Assembly (NCBI GenBank): GCA_037903475.1
Contig: JBAJFG010000019.1
Span: 8,803,001 to 8,867,000, forward strand
Source of the DNA: Ancylostoma caninum
Lineage: Eukaryota > Nematoda > Chromadorea > Rhabditida > Ancylostomatidae
Direction: 5' to 3'
Length of the DNA: 64,000 nucleotides
The notes under the pieces were generated by a model. It did not search any database and was not told the origin of the DNA. It saw nothing but the letters and a program-made list of their open reading frames with translations. The stretch's first letter is position 1, and every line of letters begins with the position of its first letter. The translations under genes were made by a program, and so were the position numbers. This document shows positions 25,081-37,466 of this stretch, one piece after another.

Positions 25081-26960
25081 AATATGTGAGTCAAGATCAC
25101 GCTCTTTTTTCCTACCAGAAGGCGTCTTAACTGGTGCTGACTAATCGTACCATACTTTGTACACCATAAAGTTTACCTTTTTTCGTGGGGCACTTTATAA
25201 AACGCGAGTTTTCCTGCTCATGAGCTTGCCCTCTTCAACTGTTTTTGCTCTTTTTCACTCCTTAGACTTGAACGCGCATGACCACGTTGTTTTTTCAAGG
25301 TTTGTGGTGACCACAAATTGAGTGAAAGGCACATGACCCGTTAATTGTTGTTGATGACCTTAGCTCTAATAAATTGTATTATACAAAACTAATGTGAGCT
25401 TCCTACATGTATGAGATTTGCCGCGAATGGTCACAAGAAAAAGTCTGAGAGGCGAAGCAACAATAGCTTTATTTTCATCATCATAGTGAGGGAAACAAGA
25501 CCAGTGCATGTTCTTATGGTTAATAGGTGTTGCTTTGCTTTAGTTAGCTAATAAAACACGTGTTCTGAAGCTAAGACATCTGAGATCGCGTTTAAATCTG
25601 GCTCGGTGAAAGCTCATTTCCTCTCATTTACAGCTCTAGACTGAACTGGTGTTCTTTTCGTAACTGCTTAATTTTTTTGTTTTGATTGGAAGCAGAAACT
25701 TGTTTGGAGTTTAGGGGTCACCAATGTCCCACCGTTCCCGAAACCAACACCTAGTCTCTTCCTTCATATTCATTCATTCATTCATTCATTCATTCATTCA
25801 TTCATTCATCACGCCATTCAAGGGGAAGTTGTAGAACAGGGATATAGATATTATAGAAGGTCCATTGTTGCAATTCCTAGTGGTTAAAGAGCGTATTTGG
25901 GGTGAGTCACCTGTGTCACACTCAGATCGAAAGCAACACTCAACCCCTCAAGCCTCGTCCAGAACGTTTTTCCTGGTCTTTGGTCATCTATTCGCATTAG
26001 ACCTCATCAGTTGATATTTTTGCGCTAAAAAGATGCTTTTAAGCTGGTGAATTAGTGGTGTATCGAAATAAATAAACATTTAAACCTTCACGTACCACCC
26101 ACGCAGCTATAGCTCTTTCAGACTCGTGGTGGTGTGGAACTGACGTTTACTTATTACGTAGCCTGCACCTGTCGTATTTACTAGTACATCGAACTGACGC
26201 AGTTGCTCTTGTCATGTGCTAACGGCATTAGTTTATAATAATATATTGGCAGTGACGTCAGCATCACCGGATTGTTCTGTGTTCTTCCCGCTTGTCTTTA
26301 TACTGTTACTCCAAGCTACTCCAAGCTTCTAGATAAGGCTTCCGTTGAAGTCTGATCCTTCATTTCTTTGCCATCCTATTGAAATTGACTTGGAAAATAG
26401 CTCACATCGCTAACATGATTAATTTTGGGTGCCGTAATGAGGGATGTTGTCGAGAGACACACATGTTTTCCAGTGAATTTTCTAGGCTATTCTTCCTTTA
26501 GTACTCTTGCATATAATGAAAGCAAACGTTTCCCTCTGTAGTCTTAAGATGTGAGCAAGGCGCAGCCTGTCTTCTGGTCAAATATTCACTGTTTTTCGAA
26601 CACAACCATTTCCCACTAATGACCTATCCTATTCTCTCGGCCACAGTATTGGTTTCGAGATCGTATACCTACTTCCTACCTATTCCCCCACCGCCGCACC
26701 ATAAACTTATTACTTACTTACTACTCATAGACTTGTTTCATTATACTTAGATGGCTCAGTGACGTATGTTTTTCGCAACACGGATTGCAATACGGGGTGT
26801 AGTTGACTATATAGCCTTTACTTTATAACCTCAAACCTTTGTGATTAAACCCTAATACACAGCGTAAAGCCAGCGTATAAAGCGAAGATACATACGAAGC
26901 AAAATAAGGACTAATACACAGTGAGCCAAATAAGCCCAACAATAAGCCTAAGGTAGCCGC
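25081..26960. other. Intergenic stretch
   Basis: Contains an ATTC microsatellite at 25767-25809 but no supported exon. Confidence 0.5.
25767..25809. repeat. ATTC tetranucleotide microsatellite
   Basis: About ten uninterrupted ATTC units. Confidence 0.95.
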
Positions 26961-27557
26961 TATACTCCTCGAGGAGTATAGCACCCTGCCAGTGGCGGAC
27001 GCAGAAAGTGGGCGGGAGGGGGGGCGTGGGAAGAAAAGTGGGGTCTCCGCCGTTTTGGGGACCCAGACGGAAAATAAAATTAATAATAATATTAATTATA
27101 ATAATAAACAATAAATAAAAAATATATTAAAAATAATAATAAAAATAAACAATTAAAAATAAACTAACACAAGATTTTTATTTGTATTGTAAAGTAATTT
27201 CGAAAATTTGGCGACCCATTCTCGGGGGGGGGGTGCGCGCCCCCCCCCCGCCCCCCCCCGCGTCCGCCACTGCACCCTGCGTCGCCGTCGCCGGCGACGA
27301 CGGCCGCCAATGTTGGCGACCCCTGACAATCGATACGCACCGGCACCGCAGCCGCCAACATTGGCGGCCGTCAATCGCCAATGTTGGCAACCAATCGATA
27401 GGCACCGACGTCACAGTCGCCAATATTGGCGGCCTCCGATGTTGGCGATCGCCAGTCGCCGGCGGCCGCCGCCGCCGCTCCGCCCACAGTCGATGCGTAT
27501 TGGCCTCACAGTCGCCAGCGACGGCGACGCAAGGTGCTACACTCCTCGAGGACTATA
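26961..27557. mobile_element. GC-rich inverted-repeat element interrupted by a hAT-like MITE
   Basis: The left end TATACTCCTCGAGGAGTATA, continuing into AGCACC, matches the reverse complement of the right end, which reads ..GGTGCTACACTCCTCGAGG then ACTATA ending at 27557. The inverted repeats continue into GTCGCCGTCGC once the internal 283-base insertion is ignored. The interior is built of repeated CGCCAATRTTGGCG palindromes and CGG/CCG-rich sequence. No transposase is present. Open frames across it are by-products of the GC-rich repeats. Confidence 0.7.
26990..27272. mobile_element. hAT-like MITE with 8-base target duplication
   Basis: Terminal inverted repeats CAGTGGCGGACGC and GCGTCCGCCACTG bound a 283-base element. 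It is flanked on both sides by CACCCTGC (26982-26989 and 27273-27280). An 8-base duplication with CAGTGGCGG-type ends is characteristic of the hAT superfamily. The centre holds G- and C-homopolymer runs and AT-rich sequence. It is non-autonomous and inserted in the left inverted repeat of the element spanning 26961-27557. Confidence 0.85.
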
Positions 27558-27753
27558 GTGGCAGTGTAAGCGTGCTAGGCTAAACCAGAATGAACCTAAA
27601 CGCGCGATATGTACATAGGGTAGCCTAGGCAGTCAAGCGAAGAGGTTAGAACACATTCTCAAACCTTGTTAATCTAAGCACGCATAGTAAGACCTAGACA
27701 CACATCATATTTTAAAAAAAACTATCAAATACAAGGATCATAAGCGTGCAAAT

Positions 27754-27928
27754 TACAGTCCTTGTCGAAAAGATAGACGAACTGCGGGTGCGGTTTCCTT
27801 GAGTTGTGGCCGCAGAATCGCTCCGGGACCTATGGGACGCTCTCGCATGCTCTCTCTGCGTCCAAGGTTCAGGTCCCGCCGCGATTCTGCAGCTACGGAA
27901 TCCGTCTATCTTTTCGAGAACAACTATA
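27754..27928. mobile_element. TA-bounded MITE family C, copy 1
   Basis: TACAGTCCTTGTCGAAAAGA at the left mirrors TCTTTTCGAGAACAACTATA at the right. Inner arms share GCGGTTTCC, CCGCAGAATCG and GGGACC with copy 2 at 29048-29229. The TA at each end suits the Tc1/mariner-type target. No coding capacity. Confidence 0.7.
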
Positions 27929-29047
27929 TGTCCTAAACGTAAAATATGTATGCGGAGACACTTTGTCAGTTACTGAGTCCCTAAACATTCAGAGTAAACC
28001 TAGGCCCAAAACACATGAAAATACATTTCGCCGAACGCTAAATGTACACAATTAGAATTAAGCGCAAAACATGTAAAAAAAATCAGAGTAGAACAAAAAT
28101 GCGTAGAGCGTGTTAGACGAAGTGTCCCATCCCCGTCCCTCGTCCTTATGTTATGGATTCCTTGATAACCACAGTGGCCCATGCATGACTTATGGTTTGA
28201 GAACATTTTACTAGAAGGTAGATAATTCTACATAAGTCACAGACTTGTTAAGCAGTGATCTCGCTGCTTCAGCATCGTCTTATAGAAACCGCGATTGTTA
28301 CGTGATACCTATGTAGTTCCGACCTAAGCCCCGTGCTAGAAGAAAATTCACTTCTCAGTATTCTCACGCAACGATTCTAGTAATATGTGCAGTGTAAATA
28401 CTAGTGCAATTGATTTTCATGGTCTAGGAAGCTTTTGTAATGAGCCTTGTTATGAGCGTCTACTCTGAGCCCATCTATGCAGAATAATTGAATCATTTCA
28501 CCGCACAAGTAACAATCAGCACTCAGCACTTTTGCCATTCAATGACTTGTTTTCTGCTCATTTCATATGAAAAGGTAGAAATTGTAGTGGCGCTCATATG
28601 TGTGATCTTTGTATAATAGTTGTAGGTTTTCACGACATGCTCTCAAGCGTTAATTTCGTATGACAACAAAAGCTCGACTTTTCCACTAGCGTTCTGTCAC
28701 AGACAGCTCTACACGTTTCTTGGCAGCTTTTTTTTCGGTATTTTCCTGTCCCCGAGCCTTATTATCTACTTTTTTGCTGGTAAAGGGGAGTCTCTCTAAC
28801 TCTTCTATCCGTTACCTTTCGGTGATAACGCTCCTTCAAGCTTCATATTCACTATTAAATTGAAATGAAATTAAACCTGCTTGAGCTGAGTTGGAATTGA
28901 ACCAAATTAGAATGGTGTCTTTTTAATCAGTGTTTTGTCACTGTTCTTCCTTAAATTCTTATCATTGGTGGTCGCAGAAGAGGTGTGGAGGATGAGCTTT
29001 CACCTACGAGCGTATCCTTCTGCTAGACATCAAACAGTGGAGCGATG
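27929..29047. other. Stretch between two family C MITEs
   Basis: No exon-like frame or further repeat recognised. Confidence 0.4.
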
Positions 29048-29229
29048 TACAGTCCTTCTCAAAAAAAGAGACGGGTTCCCGCCTCTGCAGAATCGTGGCG
29101 GGACCTGAATAAGAGATGCGGTGTGAGCATGCTATAATTGAGAGGGTCAAGAAGGTCCCACCGCGACTCTGCGGCCGCTACACTAAGGAACCGCACTCGT
29201 AATCTACCTATCTTTTTGACAAAACTCTA
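29048..29229. mobile_element. TA-bounded MITE family C, copy 2
   Basis: TACAGTCCTTCTCAAAAAAA at the left mirrors CTATCTTTTTGACAAAACTC followed by TA at the right. The inner arms contain GGCGGGACCT and GGTCCCACCGCGACTCTGCG, as in copy 1. More diverged than copy 1. Confidence 0.65.
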
Positions 29230-32200
29230 CATAATTGAAGCAGAAATATTGAAAGATATAAAAAAGGGCAAATGAGAGTGAGTAGATACAGAAGATCCCT
29301 GCACTTCAACAAATAATTTAAATCTAAAACTTTTTGGCAAATTCTTGATTTTTCGAACAGACTTCAGCCTTCTATTCATATCTTCTTCAAAATCCATTCT
29401 TAACAAATATCGTAAAAAGATTCCCAAATTTGGTGCAATATCAAGTTAACTGGATTAATCATGCATTAAAGAAACTTTGCAGTTCTGCTCGACTTTGGAT
29501 TTTTCCGCCAAGGTTCTTATATTTTCCTTGTGGTTTCTGGAGAATTTTTTTAAGAAATGCGATTAAATTGTGCTCGAATGCGTACTGCTTCATCCCGACT
29601 TCTTTCCATCCAGGTAGAATTCATGCGGATCCCAAAGGATTCTCTGAAGCCATTTTTTAATTCCTTCATCACACTTCTTTCCAACATCGACCTAGGGCCT
29701 TGGATTCTAATTGCCAATCCATTTTTATCTTTGCGAATCAGGATTGACTTTAGGCACTGCTAGCATACTCTCACGATAACTTACCAAAGTATGCAGCAGA
29801 CGTTTTCTTAGGATCTCATGTGGCAATACACGTCAAATTGCTGGCTTCTATACACACGATGAATGAAACCCCAGTCGTTAAGAACAAGCGAAGTCAAGGT
29901 GTGCCTCCCCGTTAGTCTAGACGCAGAAATGTCACGTTTGTTTTACTTGACCGAGTAATCTTCGCTACCTCTAACCCTCAGTGATGTTTGGCTCAGAGTG
30001 ATTTCTGTCCATGGCCAATTTCCCCCTCAATTTCGTGAAGTAGGGGGATGTTCCTTCACAACAGGCTAAATCGCGTTGTTTTTTGAGTTCTGTGTGAGAT
30101 CGAATCCCTTCGAAGAGCACAGCACAACTTCTTAACTGGGATGCAAGTTTCCTTACTCCTTTTTGAATATGCTACATCTTCCATGCTTTTCGTTGAGCAT
30201 TTCTATGCGCATGGAATCAGGTGAAAATACCCTCTCATTTTCATTCTTCCATGATGCTGGAGCGGAATAAGTTGATTCGTCTCCCTTGCATGTGGATAGT
30301 TTTCGGAGACGTTGTTTACATGTTTTCGCATCTAATTAGTGATCATGTGTTAGAAGTGGACAGGTAACGAGCTGGCCATAAAAGAACGCTGTAATCAGTT
30401 TACATTCATTGAGTTGTGTAGGGGTGGGGGGGGGGGAGGGCGGTGTTATGGGAGTGAGCATTCCTCATCTATGGTGTAGCGCACTCCGACATTTTACATT
30501 ATTTACACATGTCACTTGCTCCAGTATGACTTATTTTCTTTAAGCATACTTATCGTGTTTTACTTTCCGGGGGTAAGGGAAATACGTAGGTAATTTTACG
30601 TCTAATTGGGATCTTTTCACAATTTCATTTACACGCTTACCAAAAGTTACTGCGAATTACCACAATTGTAGATAAGCTTTGATACACACAGGATACAACA
30701 ACCTTCCCAGCACCTCCCCCCTTGCAGTCATCAAGAATCCGGGTGCGTCATTGGAGAAATAGGTAATAGGTGAACATAGGCGCCAGGTATAGGATAAATT
30801 TGGCTACGTCAACACGTTTACAACTGGTCATCTCAGTGACACGTGTGGGCCAAGGCATTTTCTAATACAACGTTTTCCTTCTGGGTGTGGCGGCCTTTCT
30901 TCTTATCTTAACTTTCCTTTTTTATGTCACGTAATCCCGTAATTTTAAGAACTCTGTGAAGAAGCCAACAACTCATTACCGATATCTAATTACATGGAAA
31001 TAAACTATAGCTTCTCTAATTTTAGCTGTAGTACCATTTACTATGAAGAGTTGTTAGGGAATATTTCCGACTTTGCAATAAAATGTGAGTGTAGCCTCAT
31101 TACTAGCATCCCTACAAGCGTACTGGGTGCTGTTCGTTTGTTTCGTTTATCAGAATCTTCCTTGTTTTATAGACAGGATCGGGCGTACGATGATGATTTA
31201 CCAAGGGGGGTCGCCTCAGGGGAGAAGGGGAGCGGTTGCCTAAAGAGGGTAGTATGATAACAGCAACGTAGAGGAGTTCTTTTTTTATCAGCGGGCTCCA
31301 TGTTCGACTCTTCGCGAGGGGTAGTGTTACAAATACTTCAACATGCTTTTCCCGTTTACAAAGGAGGTCGCTTTGGGGTCGAATTTTTACCAATAGCACG
31401 CTTGACCCTGTTCATAGAAGTGAATATTAACGTCACGTTTCTATTCAGCTTTCTGATTGCGAGATGATCACAATTTCGCATTAAAGAAATGAATGAGCCA
31501 TTATTCCTTTACGACATTATGTCGTGAGTGTGCAACTGATATGGGTATCATGTTGCATATCATATTACATATAATTATATTTAAGTTGATCCAGTCTTAC
31601 AATGCCTGAGTAGAGGGAAGGTAGGGTAGGAAAGGGAGGGGGAGGGTCAAGTTAGGTAGAAACTTAGCCGGAATTCTAGAAAGATTCATCGACATAAGAA
31701 AACCTTTGCATGAAAAGCCATGGTATAAAAACGGAGTTCTTACTTATTCCTCGAGAAGCTTTGTCAAGGTGCGGTCACCGTCTCCTTTGTTCCCAACCTG
31801 TTTCCTCGTCTCGAATGACTTATAGGATGAAGTTATTTCTGGACGTAATTTTTTACCACTAGAGGGTGGGCATTCCCTCATTGTCATTTCCACCCCTCTA
31901 GACTCACACCACGCCTCCGAGAAATAAAAAGTTGAATTACTGAACAAAGCAGCGACTGGAAAGGCTTGGTCGCCGGAATATAACCCTTTTTCCGAGGACT
32001 AGCTCCGTACGTTTCTATGCTAGCATCTCATCAAGGGTTTATTTACTGCTTTTGCTTTATTGCTTTATTAAGTTTTTCTTTTTTTACGATCTCCTATAAT
32101 TCATTGTTATGGTCACATTGGTTGTAATCCGGTCGCTGGGAGTGGAACCACAACAACATTACAAAGGAAATTGAGCGTTAATTCATGTTATTCATCTTTA

Positions 32201-33088
32201 AACCTTCATTTACATCTTCAGCTAGCTTCTATTTTAGGAAACGTCTGTTCACACTTGTTGTTTGTTGTAGTGGCTAACCAATTTCTACTTTTTGGTCTCG
32301 TCTTACTTTGCCACTACATTTCTAACTACATTAACTGTTTCCTCTTACAATTTTACTCGAACAAATAATAATAATCACTTGTCACCTTCAAAAATTATTG
32401 ATTTTTCACGCGCGATGCTCACGCTGGTTCGGTAGTCTGTTTTAAAAACGACGATAGTTGAGTATTTGTGCCCATGATTTTCATTTATCGCCGGCTTCTC
32501 CAAAATAGGGCACCATTTCCCACGTCCTCTCCTTCTCTAATATCTTTACAACTATGTATGTCTCTCGATGGAATATGCAATAACTTCTAGCCAAGGGCGT
32601 GAGGTACCCACATAGTCAAGAAAATGCATCTGTGGCTTTGTCTGCAGTCACGGCTGTCGCGCGGGGACAGCCGACTCATCAGCCGGTTCGATCGGTGTGA
32701 GGACAGGGGTGCGTTGCACTAGGCGACAACGAGAGGCGTGTCTCGGACGAGATCTGCAAAACTCTGTCATCTCTGCACTCTGCAGGGTGGCAGTAAGCGC
32801 TCGCTCGGATGGCTCTCGCACCTCTCTCGCACCTTTAATTACTGGTACATTGGAGCTGTCTAGGTCGACGTCAGGAATGTTGAGGTTAAACGCTCGTATA
32901 TCGATCACGTCCTTCCAATTTTTTTAGCAAAAGAAAAAGGGGGAAAATGCTCGTCAGGGAACTGGATACAGCATTCAAGTGGGTATTTAGGGAAAAGCCA
33001 ATATGGAGGATAATCATCTACCCACAAGGTTATTTGCTTTTCCTCTCTTTTCGAACCCGTGAGGGAATAGTTCTATTATGTGAGCAGC
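29230..33088. other. Gene-poor stretch
   Basis: A G-rich run lies at about 30421-30446 and a GA-rich patch at about 31612-31650. Several short open frames are hydrophobic only because of AT-rich composition. The segment 32690-32850 shares CTCGCACCTCTCTCGCAC with 51205-51235. No exon is supported. Confidence 0.4.
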
Positions 33089-33535
33089 GTTTCTACCGAT
33101 GTTAGCCTAAAACAGGATTGGTAACAACACGCGTTTTGCTTCTGGAAGAGCATGTTCTGCCTTGAAGTCTGATACTATGGGAAGATAGTTTCCGAACGTG
33201 TTTACAGTACAGTGCTCAAGCGCTTAGCTTTTGGCAGGTTCAGAGCGGGGGAACATTGAGTTCCAGGACCTACTGGCTGCTTCAAGTGGACACGGCAGTG
33301 GTTTTAGAGAAGGGCAATAAACAAGGAACGATGAAGAAAGGTTGGATATAAATGAAAACAAAAGCTTTAGATATAAATGAAAACAAAAGTAGAAGTTATT
33401 GTTAGAAAGGTTGAAAAGTCTCCATTTCTTCATTTCGTGCCTGACTTTAGTATAAAAGAACAGTGCAGGACAGTGCTCTTCCAGAAGCAAAACGCGTATT
33501 GCTACCCTTCCTGTATTAGAAACATCGGTAGAAAC
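33089..33535. repeat. Inverted-repeat element with 20-base tandem in loop
   Basis: Left arm 33089-33160 (GTTTCTACCGATGTT.. to ..GCTTCTGGAAGAGCA) matches the reverse complement of 33466-33535. The loop carries GATATAAATGAAAACAAAAG twice, at 33345-33364 and 33370-33389. About 447 bases, non-coding, MITE-like. Confidence 0.65.
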
Positions 33536-34178
33536 CTCAAATATTAGCATTTTTAATCAAATTTTTACATCCCGGTCTTTCGGGATGATGCATAATGCAT
33601 ACAGAGAGTGTAGTATGCTTTGCAACTCGCTAAATCCGTACGTAAAGTGACTTTTTGAAAATTCCGTGAAACATGGATAACTGAACCGAAATTGATGTTG
33701 CCAATCAATCCATCGGTCGTATTCATTTCCTAGTTTGGATGAGGGGTCCTGCATATGATCACTATATAGCCTAGACTTGACACAATTAGAATGCTCTTCG
33801 TTCCTATCGATGACACATTTTTTTGGAAGAGAAAAAGCTTCAAAACATTAAGAAAGCCAAAATTTGTGTGGGCCGCTATTCCGACACACTGCATGCCGGA
33901 AAGAGCATCTGCTCCTCGAATGATGGATGGAGAAGGACCATCGAATGAGGAAAAGAGTACCTAGCTGCTGATTTTATTTTACTTTTGTATAGGGTTGGCT
34001 TCATCGAAACGGTCATTTATATTTTCTAAACCTTTCATAAAATCAAAGTTTGGACTTAATCCTGGAATTTTTTCGTAGAGATAAGTGATGAAATATCCAC
34101 ACAGCCATTTGCATGATTGCTAAATCTGGCAAGGTAGCCATAGAACTAATAGGAATACGCTGACTTTGTTATTCTCAG
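33536..34178. other. Stretch without recognisable content
   Basis: No exon or repeat recognised. Confidence 0.35.
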
Positions 34179-37100
34179 TACGACCTGGTCGATGGTGGCA
34201 ACACCTGGGGTCCAATCACATTCCCAGGGCCGGGTTGGTATGCATCGACGCTGGAGCTGGCAGGATGCCAGCAATGCCTACGTCTATGCTGCTGCCATCG
34301 AGGTATCTCGTACGGGAACGCCCCCCTTTGTCGCCTAGTGCTTGCCGTCCGTGAGGACAGGATATGTCTGGTAATAGATTTTACTGAGTGACAGTAGGAA
34401 AACATCAAAATAGAAGGAATCACTCCAACTTCGTGTTAGAAATTACGGAGGAGAGTGTAAAAATAAGGTGAAACTGGCTGACTAGCCGGCCGACACCGCG
34501 CCGCAGCCGTGATTACAGACAAAGTCGCAAGCGCACTCATAGCTACCCTACTGTACGCTGTAACAACGCATGAGGAACTACGTACTAATTTAGTGAATTT
34601 TTGCGTGTTTCACGTTACTCAACACTAAATGTGTGCTCTACATCTCCTAACGCCCTGAAGTCCGTCAAAAATTGAAAGCCGAGGCTTTGAGAGGGTTTGC
34701 CTTAAATTCCTGGATGTTTGCTGCTTGATTTTTCGAAAACTCGGCTTCATAACAAATTTGTCTCATCTAGATGTGATTTCATATCTTCTCCATGTGTCTA
34801 CTTCCTTGAACTCATCTAAAAATTGTCATGAGCTCGTGGCTGTGCTATATTAAATCCAGAACTGTGCTACAAAATCGCCTAGGCAGCTCTGAACACAAAA
34901 ACCTCTACAACGACAATTTCTCTGAGGAATGCCGGCTACAAAGCGTTCTCTCAGTTCCACGTGACTTTGCCAAAGAACACTCAGTATTTCTTTATGATTC
35001 ACTCAGATTCATATAATGCGGTCATGTCGTCCGAAAAAGGTGTAATGCGATGTGAGGCATCTGTACTTTTATTCACCATCCGTTCTCTTTTCAGATGAAT
35101 GGCTCTATGGTGTTGTTGAGTTTATTCTTCTCGGTAGTGCTCAGTGAGTTCGTCGATCCGGACGAAAGCCCTCCAGCACAGACTCCGATCCGAGCGCATC
35201 GTTTACGTCCGCACCACAAACGCGACACGGGTCAGAGCTGTGGGACGGAAACGTGAGTGGGCATCATGTCTAAACGATAGTGCTTTTTTTTGGGAGATTT
35301 TCGTATTTCCGGCCATGTGCTGCAGGAATTTCAAAAATTCTCAGAGGGTTATACATGTCGAGGAGAAAAGGAGAAAAAAAAGGCTATCACTGGTTCACGC
35401 ATCAGTTTTTTAGGTTACAATGGAATGGATGGACTAGTATCAGTCTACTTTGAGGCTTCCAAAATCTCAGAAAAAAAACATTCGCCGAAACTTCGTCAGT
35501 CATGTCAATCATTCTCGCATCACTGCGTACCACTCATCTGGTTTGCCGCGTCGCAATGCCCATGCGGCGCGGTAGACCAGCTGGACGCTGTGACTGTCGA
35601 TTTTTGTCGGCATTGACTTTCTCCGTTTTTTCCATGCGTCTTTGTTTTCACTCCAAAAAAACATAAGCAGAACGTCAGTACCGGCGGTGCCCAACCATGT
35701 GTCCAGTTGGTCTGCCGCGCCGCGTAGGTGATGCAATGCGACAGCCCAGGAGCGTTTTTCTGTGGTGCAACAATGACTAACTAACACTACAAAATTAATC
35801 ATCCTAGAAGTAGCACGGTTCTAAATGCTCACCTTCGATTTTGTAGTTGGCGAATATGTAGCGATGGGGACAGTAAGTTCATTGGATGGAGTAAGTGGAA
35901 TAAACTAGGAGAACTGTCCCGCGCCTTCTATATCCATAAGAGAGAGGGCAGAAGGAATATTTCAATCAAATCAATAAGTTCGCAATAAACAAGGTGAAAA
36001 CTGATGGCGATTTTTGTACCGATATACTTGAATTGGTCAACAGCGATGTGTAATATTTAACTTGAACAGGATGGTAGTGATTTTCGTGTTCAAAATGTCG
36101 ATATCCCTTCTAGTGGCATCAAGAAGTTCATCATGTCCTATTCAGCAAGAGAGAAAGTCCTCAAAGTTTTTTGGGACCTGAAATTGAGTCAGTACTATGA
36201 AGACTTGCGAAAAGCAGTGTTTCACCCGCATTCGCCTCCTTACAGATATATTTCAGATGTCCCAGCAATACAATCTTCGTTTACTATCGATGCAATCGAT
36301 CTGATGGAAACAAATGCCAGTGGTATTTGCGGATGTGGACTATGTAAGTATTATACTTCATCGCTCTCATGCCATAATAAACCATGGAAAAGCGTATCAC
36401 TTGCATTCTAAATCTACCAATGTATCAAAACAGTGGAAGAAAAACAAAAAAAAATCTTCTCCCGTAGATAAAGTTGTGAACCTGTGCCTGCGCTACGACA
36501 ACTACCACGAGTTGCGGCATGCCATGGCAACAATACGTGACGGCACCATCGATTGACGTTACTGCATGCCACAACTCGTGGCAGTTGTCGTAGCGCGGGC
36601 AATTCGAACTCTCCAAAAATACCGGGTTCAGAAAAATGTTCTTCAGCACTTTCGTAAGGTAATACGTATACCATGGTGATCAGTGCTGCCCCAAGACTCT
36701 TCTGATGTGAAAATCTGAAAATCATTTCTGTGGTGAGACACTGCCTTTAACAACATGCAAGATGAAGAGAGCAAACGCAAAGCAAGCGAGAGCGTACGGT
36801 TCAGTAACACCGCCATTTACACATAATAGATCTCACCATGAAAGCTATTGTTTCGCGAGGGCTGGTTTTGAAGAGTTCTTATACTAGAGTATGAAAATGG
36901 CTGCAGATATGACCTGCTGGGTGGGTTTTTTTTTCTGACGTGCGCTTCCCAAACATGTTACCGGGGACGTTGAGCATGATCAGCCCGCTTTCGGTCAATT
37001 GGACCGTTTTTTTAGTGTGCTTTGTAGCTGAATCCGCAAAGGACAACAGAAATCAAATCCTCCTATTTCAGCGTTGTTTTCGGCGTGGTGCTCGTCAAAG

Positions 37101-37466
37101 CCGCATTCGCATGCTTCGTTTCGTTCTTTCGTTGCGTATGCTGTTGACATGCACTGCTCAGAGATTAGAAAGGATCGACTCGCTGTCAAATCGGAGATGA
37201 AGCCGAAACCGCATAACAAGTGCGGATCACTGGATGCATCGCCGGTCATCGCCAAAACACCGCTTCAAAGCTCATCCGCTTGTGTATGCGCGGGCATACA
37301 CTATGGACAAAACATCATGCTCAACTTGGAATTTTGCTCAAACTCTTTGTTTCTGTACTTTCATATTCGGCTAGCTCTGTTTGTCATGTGCATAAATATT
37401 CATTGTCATGGGTACTCGCAAAGAAATAAGGAAATGCACAAGGCTGAGGCTCAGACGACCAGCTGA
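34179..37466 (+). CDS. Multi-exon gene of unknown function (tentative model)
   Basis: Likely exons: 34179-34302, 34883-35039, 35095-35133, 35847-35872, 36070-36343, and about 37072-37466. Consecutive phases agree. The 55-base intron 35040-35094 ends TTCTCTTTTCAG. The best coding stretches are exon 2 (NAGYKAFSQFHVTLPKNTQY.. to ..MIHSDSYNAVMSSEK), the joined exons 3-5 (DEWLYGVVEFILL, GEYVAMGTDGSDFRVQNVD) and exon 5 (about 91 codons, ending NASGICGCG). The last exon encodes Cys-containing, polar sequence with a stop at 37464-37466; an alternative frame there gives a hydrophobic helix. The start codon and the first exon's frame are uncertain, and the model may be partial at the 5' end. I do not recognise the family. 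A beta-rich extracellular domain is only an impression. Confidence 0.45.
35535..35760. repeat. Hairpin MITE family A, copy 2
   Basis: Arms around CTGGTTTGCCGCG..GGTAGACCAGCTGG and CCAGTTGGTCTGCCGCGCCG, with a central GTCTTTGTTTTCACTC followed by AACATAAG, match the copy at 4825-5045. It lies inside an intron of the preceding gene model. Confidence 0.55.
36480..36755. repeat. Dispersed repeat family B, copy 2, with long palindrome
   Basis: The left part is a near-perfect palindrome: 36486-36522 (GCCTGCGCTACGACAACTAC..) pairs with 36564-36600 (..GCAGTTGTCGTAGCGCGGGC). The right part shares CTTCTGATGTGAAA and GGTGAGACACTGCCTT with 14930-15185. Intronic in the tentative gene. Confidence 0.65.

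Noticed and set aside
27182..27583. Overlapping 116-133 codon frames, Ala/Pro/Arg-rich
   Set aside because: They are products of the GC-rich palindromic repeats of the nested MITEs.
34190..34235. Asp-box-like DGGNTW motif in an alternative frame of exon 34179-34302
   Set aside because: One short motif only; that frame does not match the phase of the next exon and no other sialidase-like sequence is nearby.
35095..35252. Prepropeptide-like frame (signal peptide, then a KR site and a Cys) with GTGAGT at about 35253
   Set aside because: Attractive, but the other frame joins smoothly with the exons on both sides through a 55-base intron; kept only as a possible alternative start.
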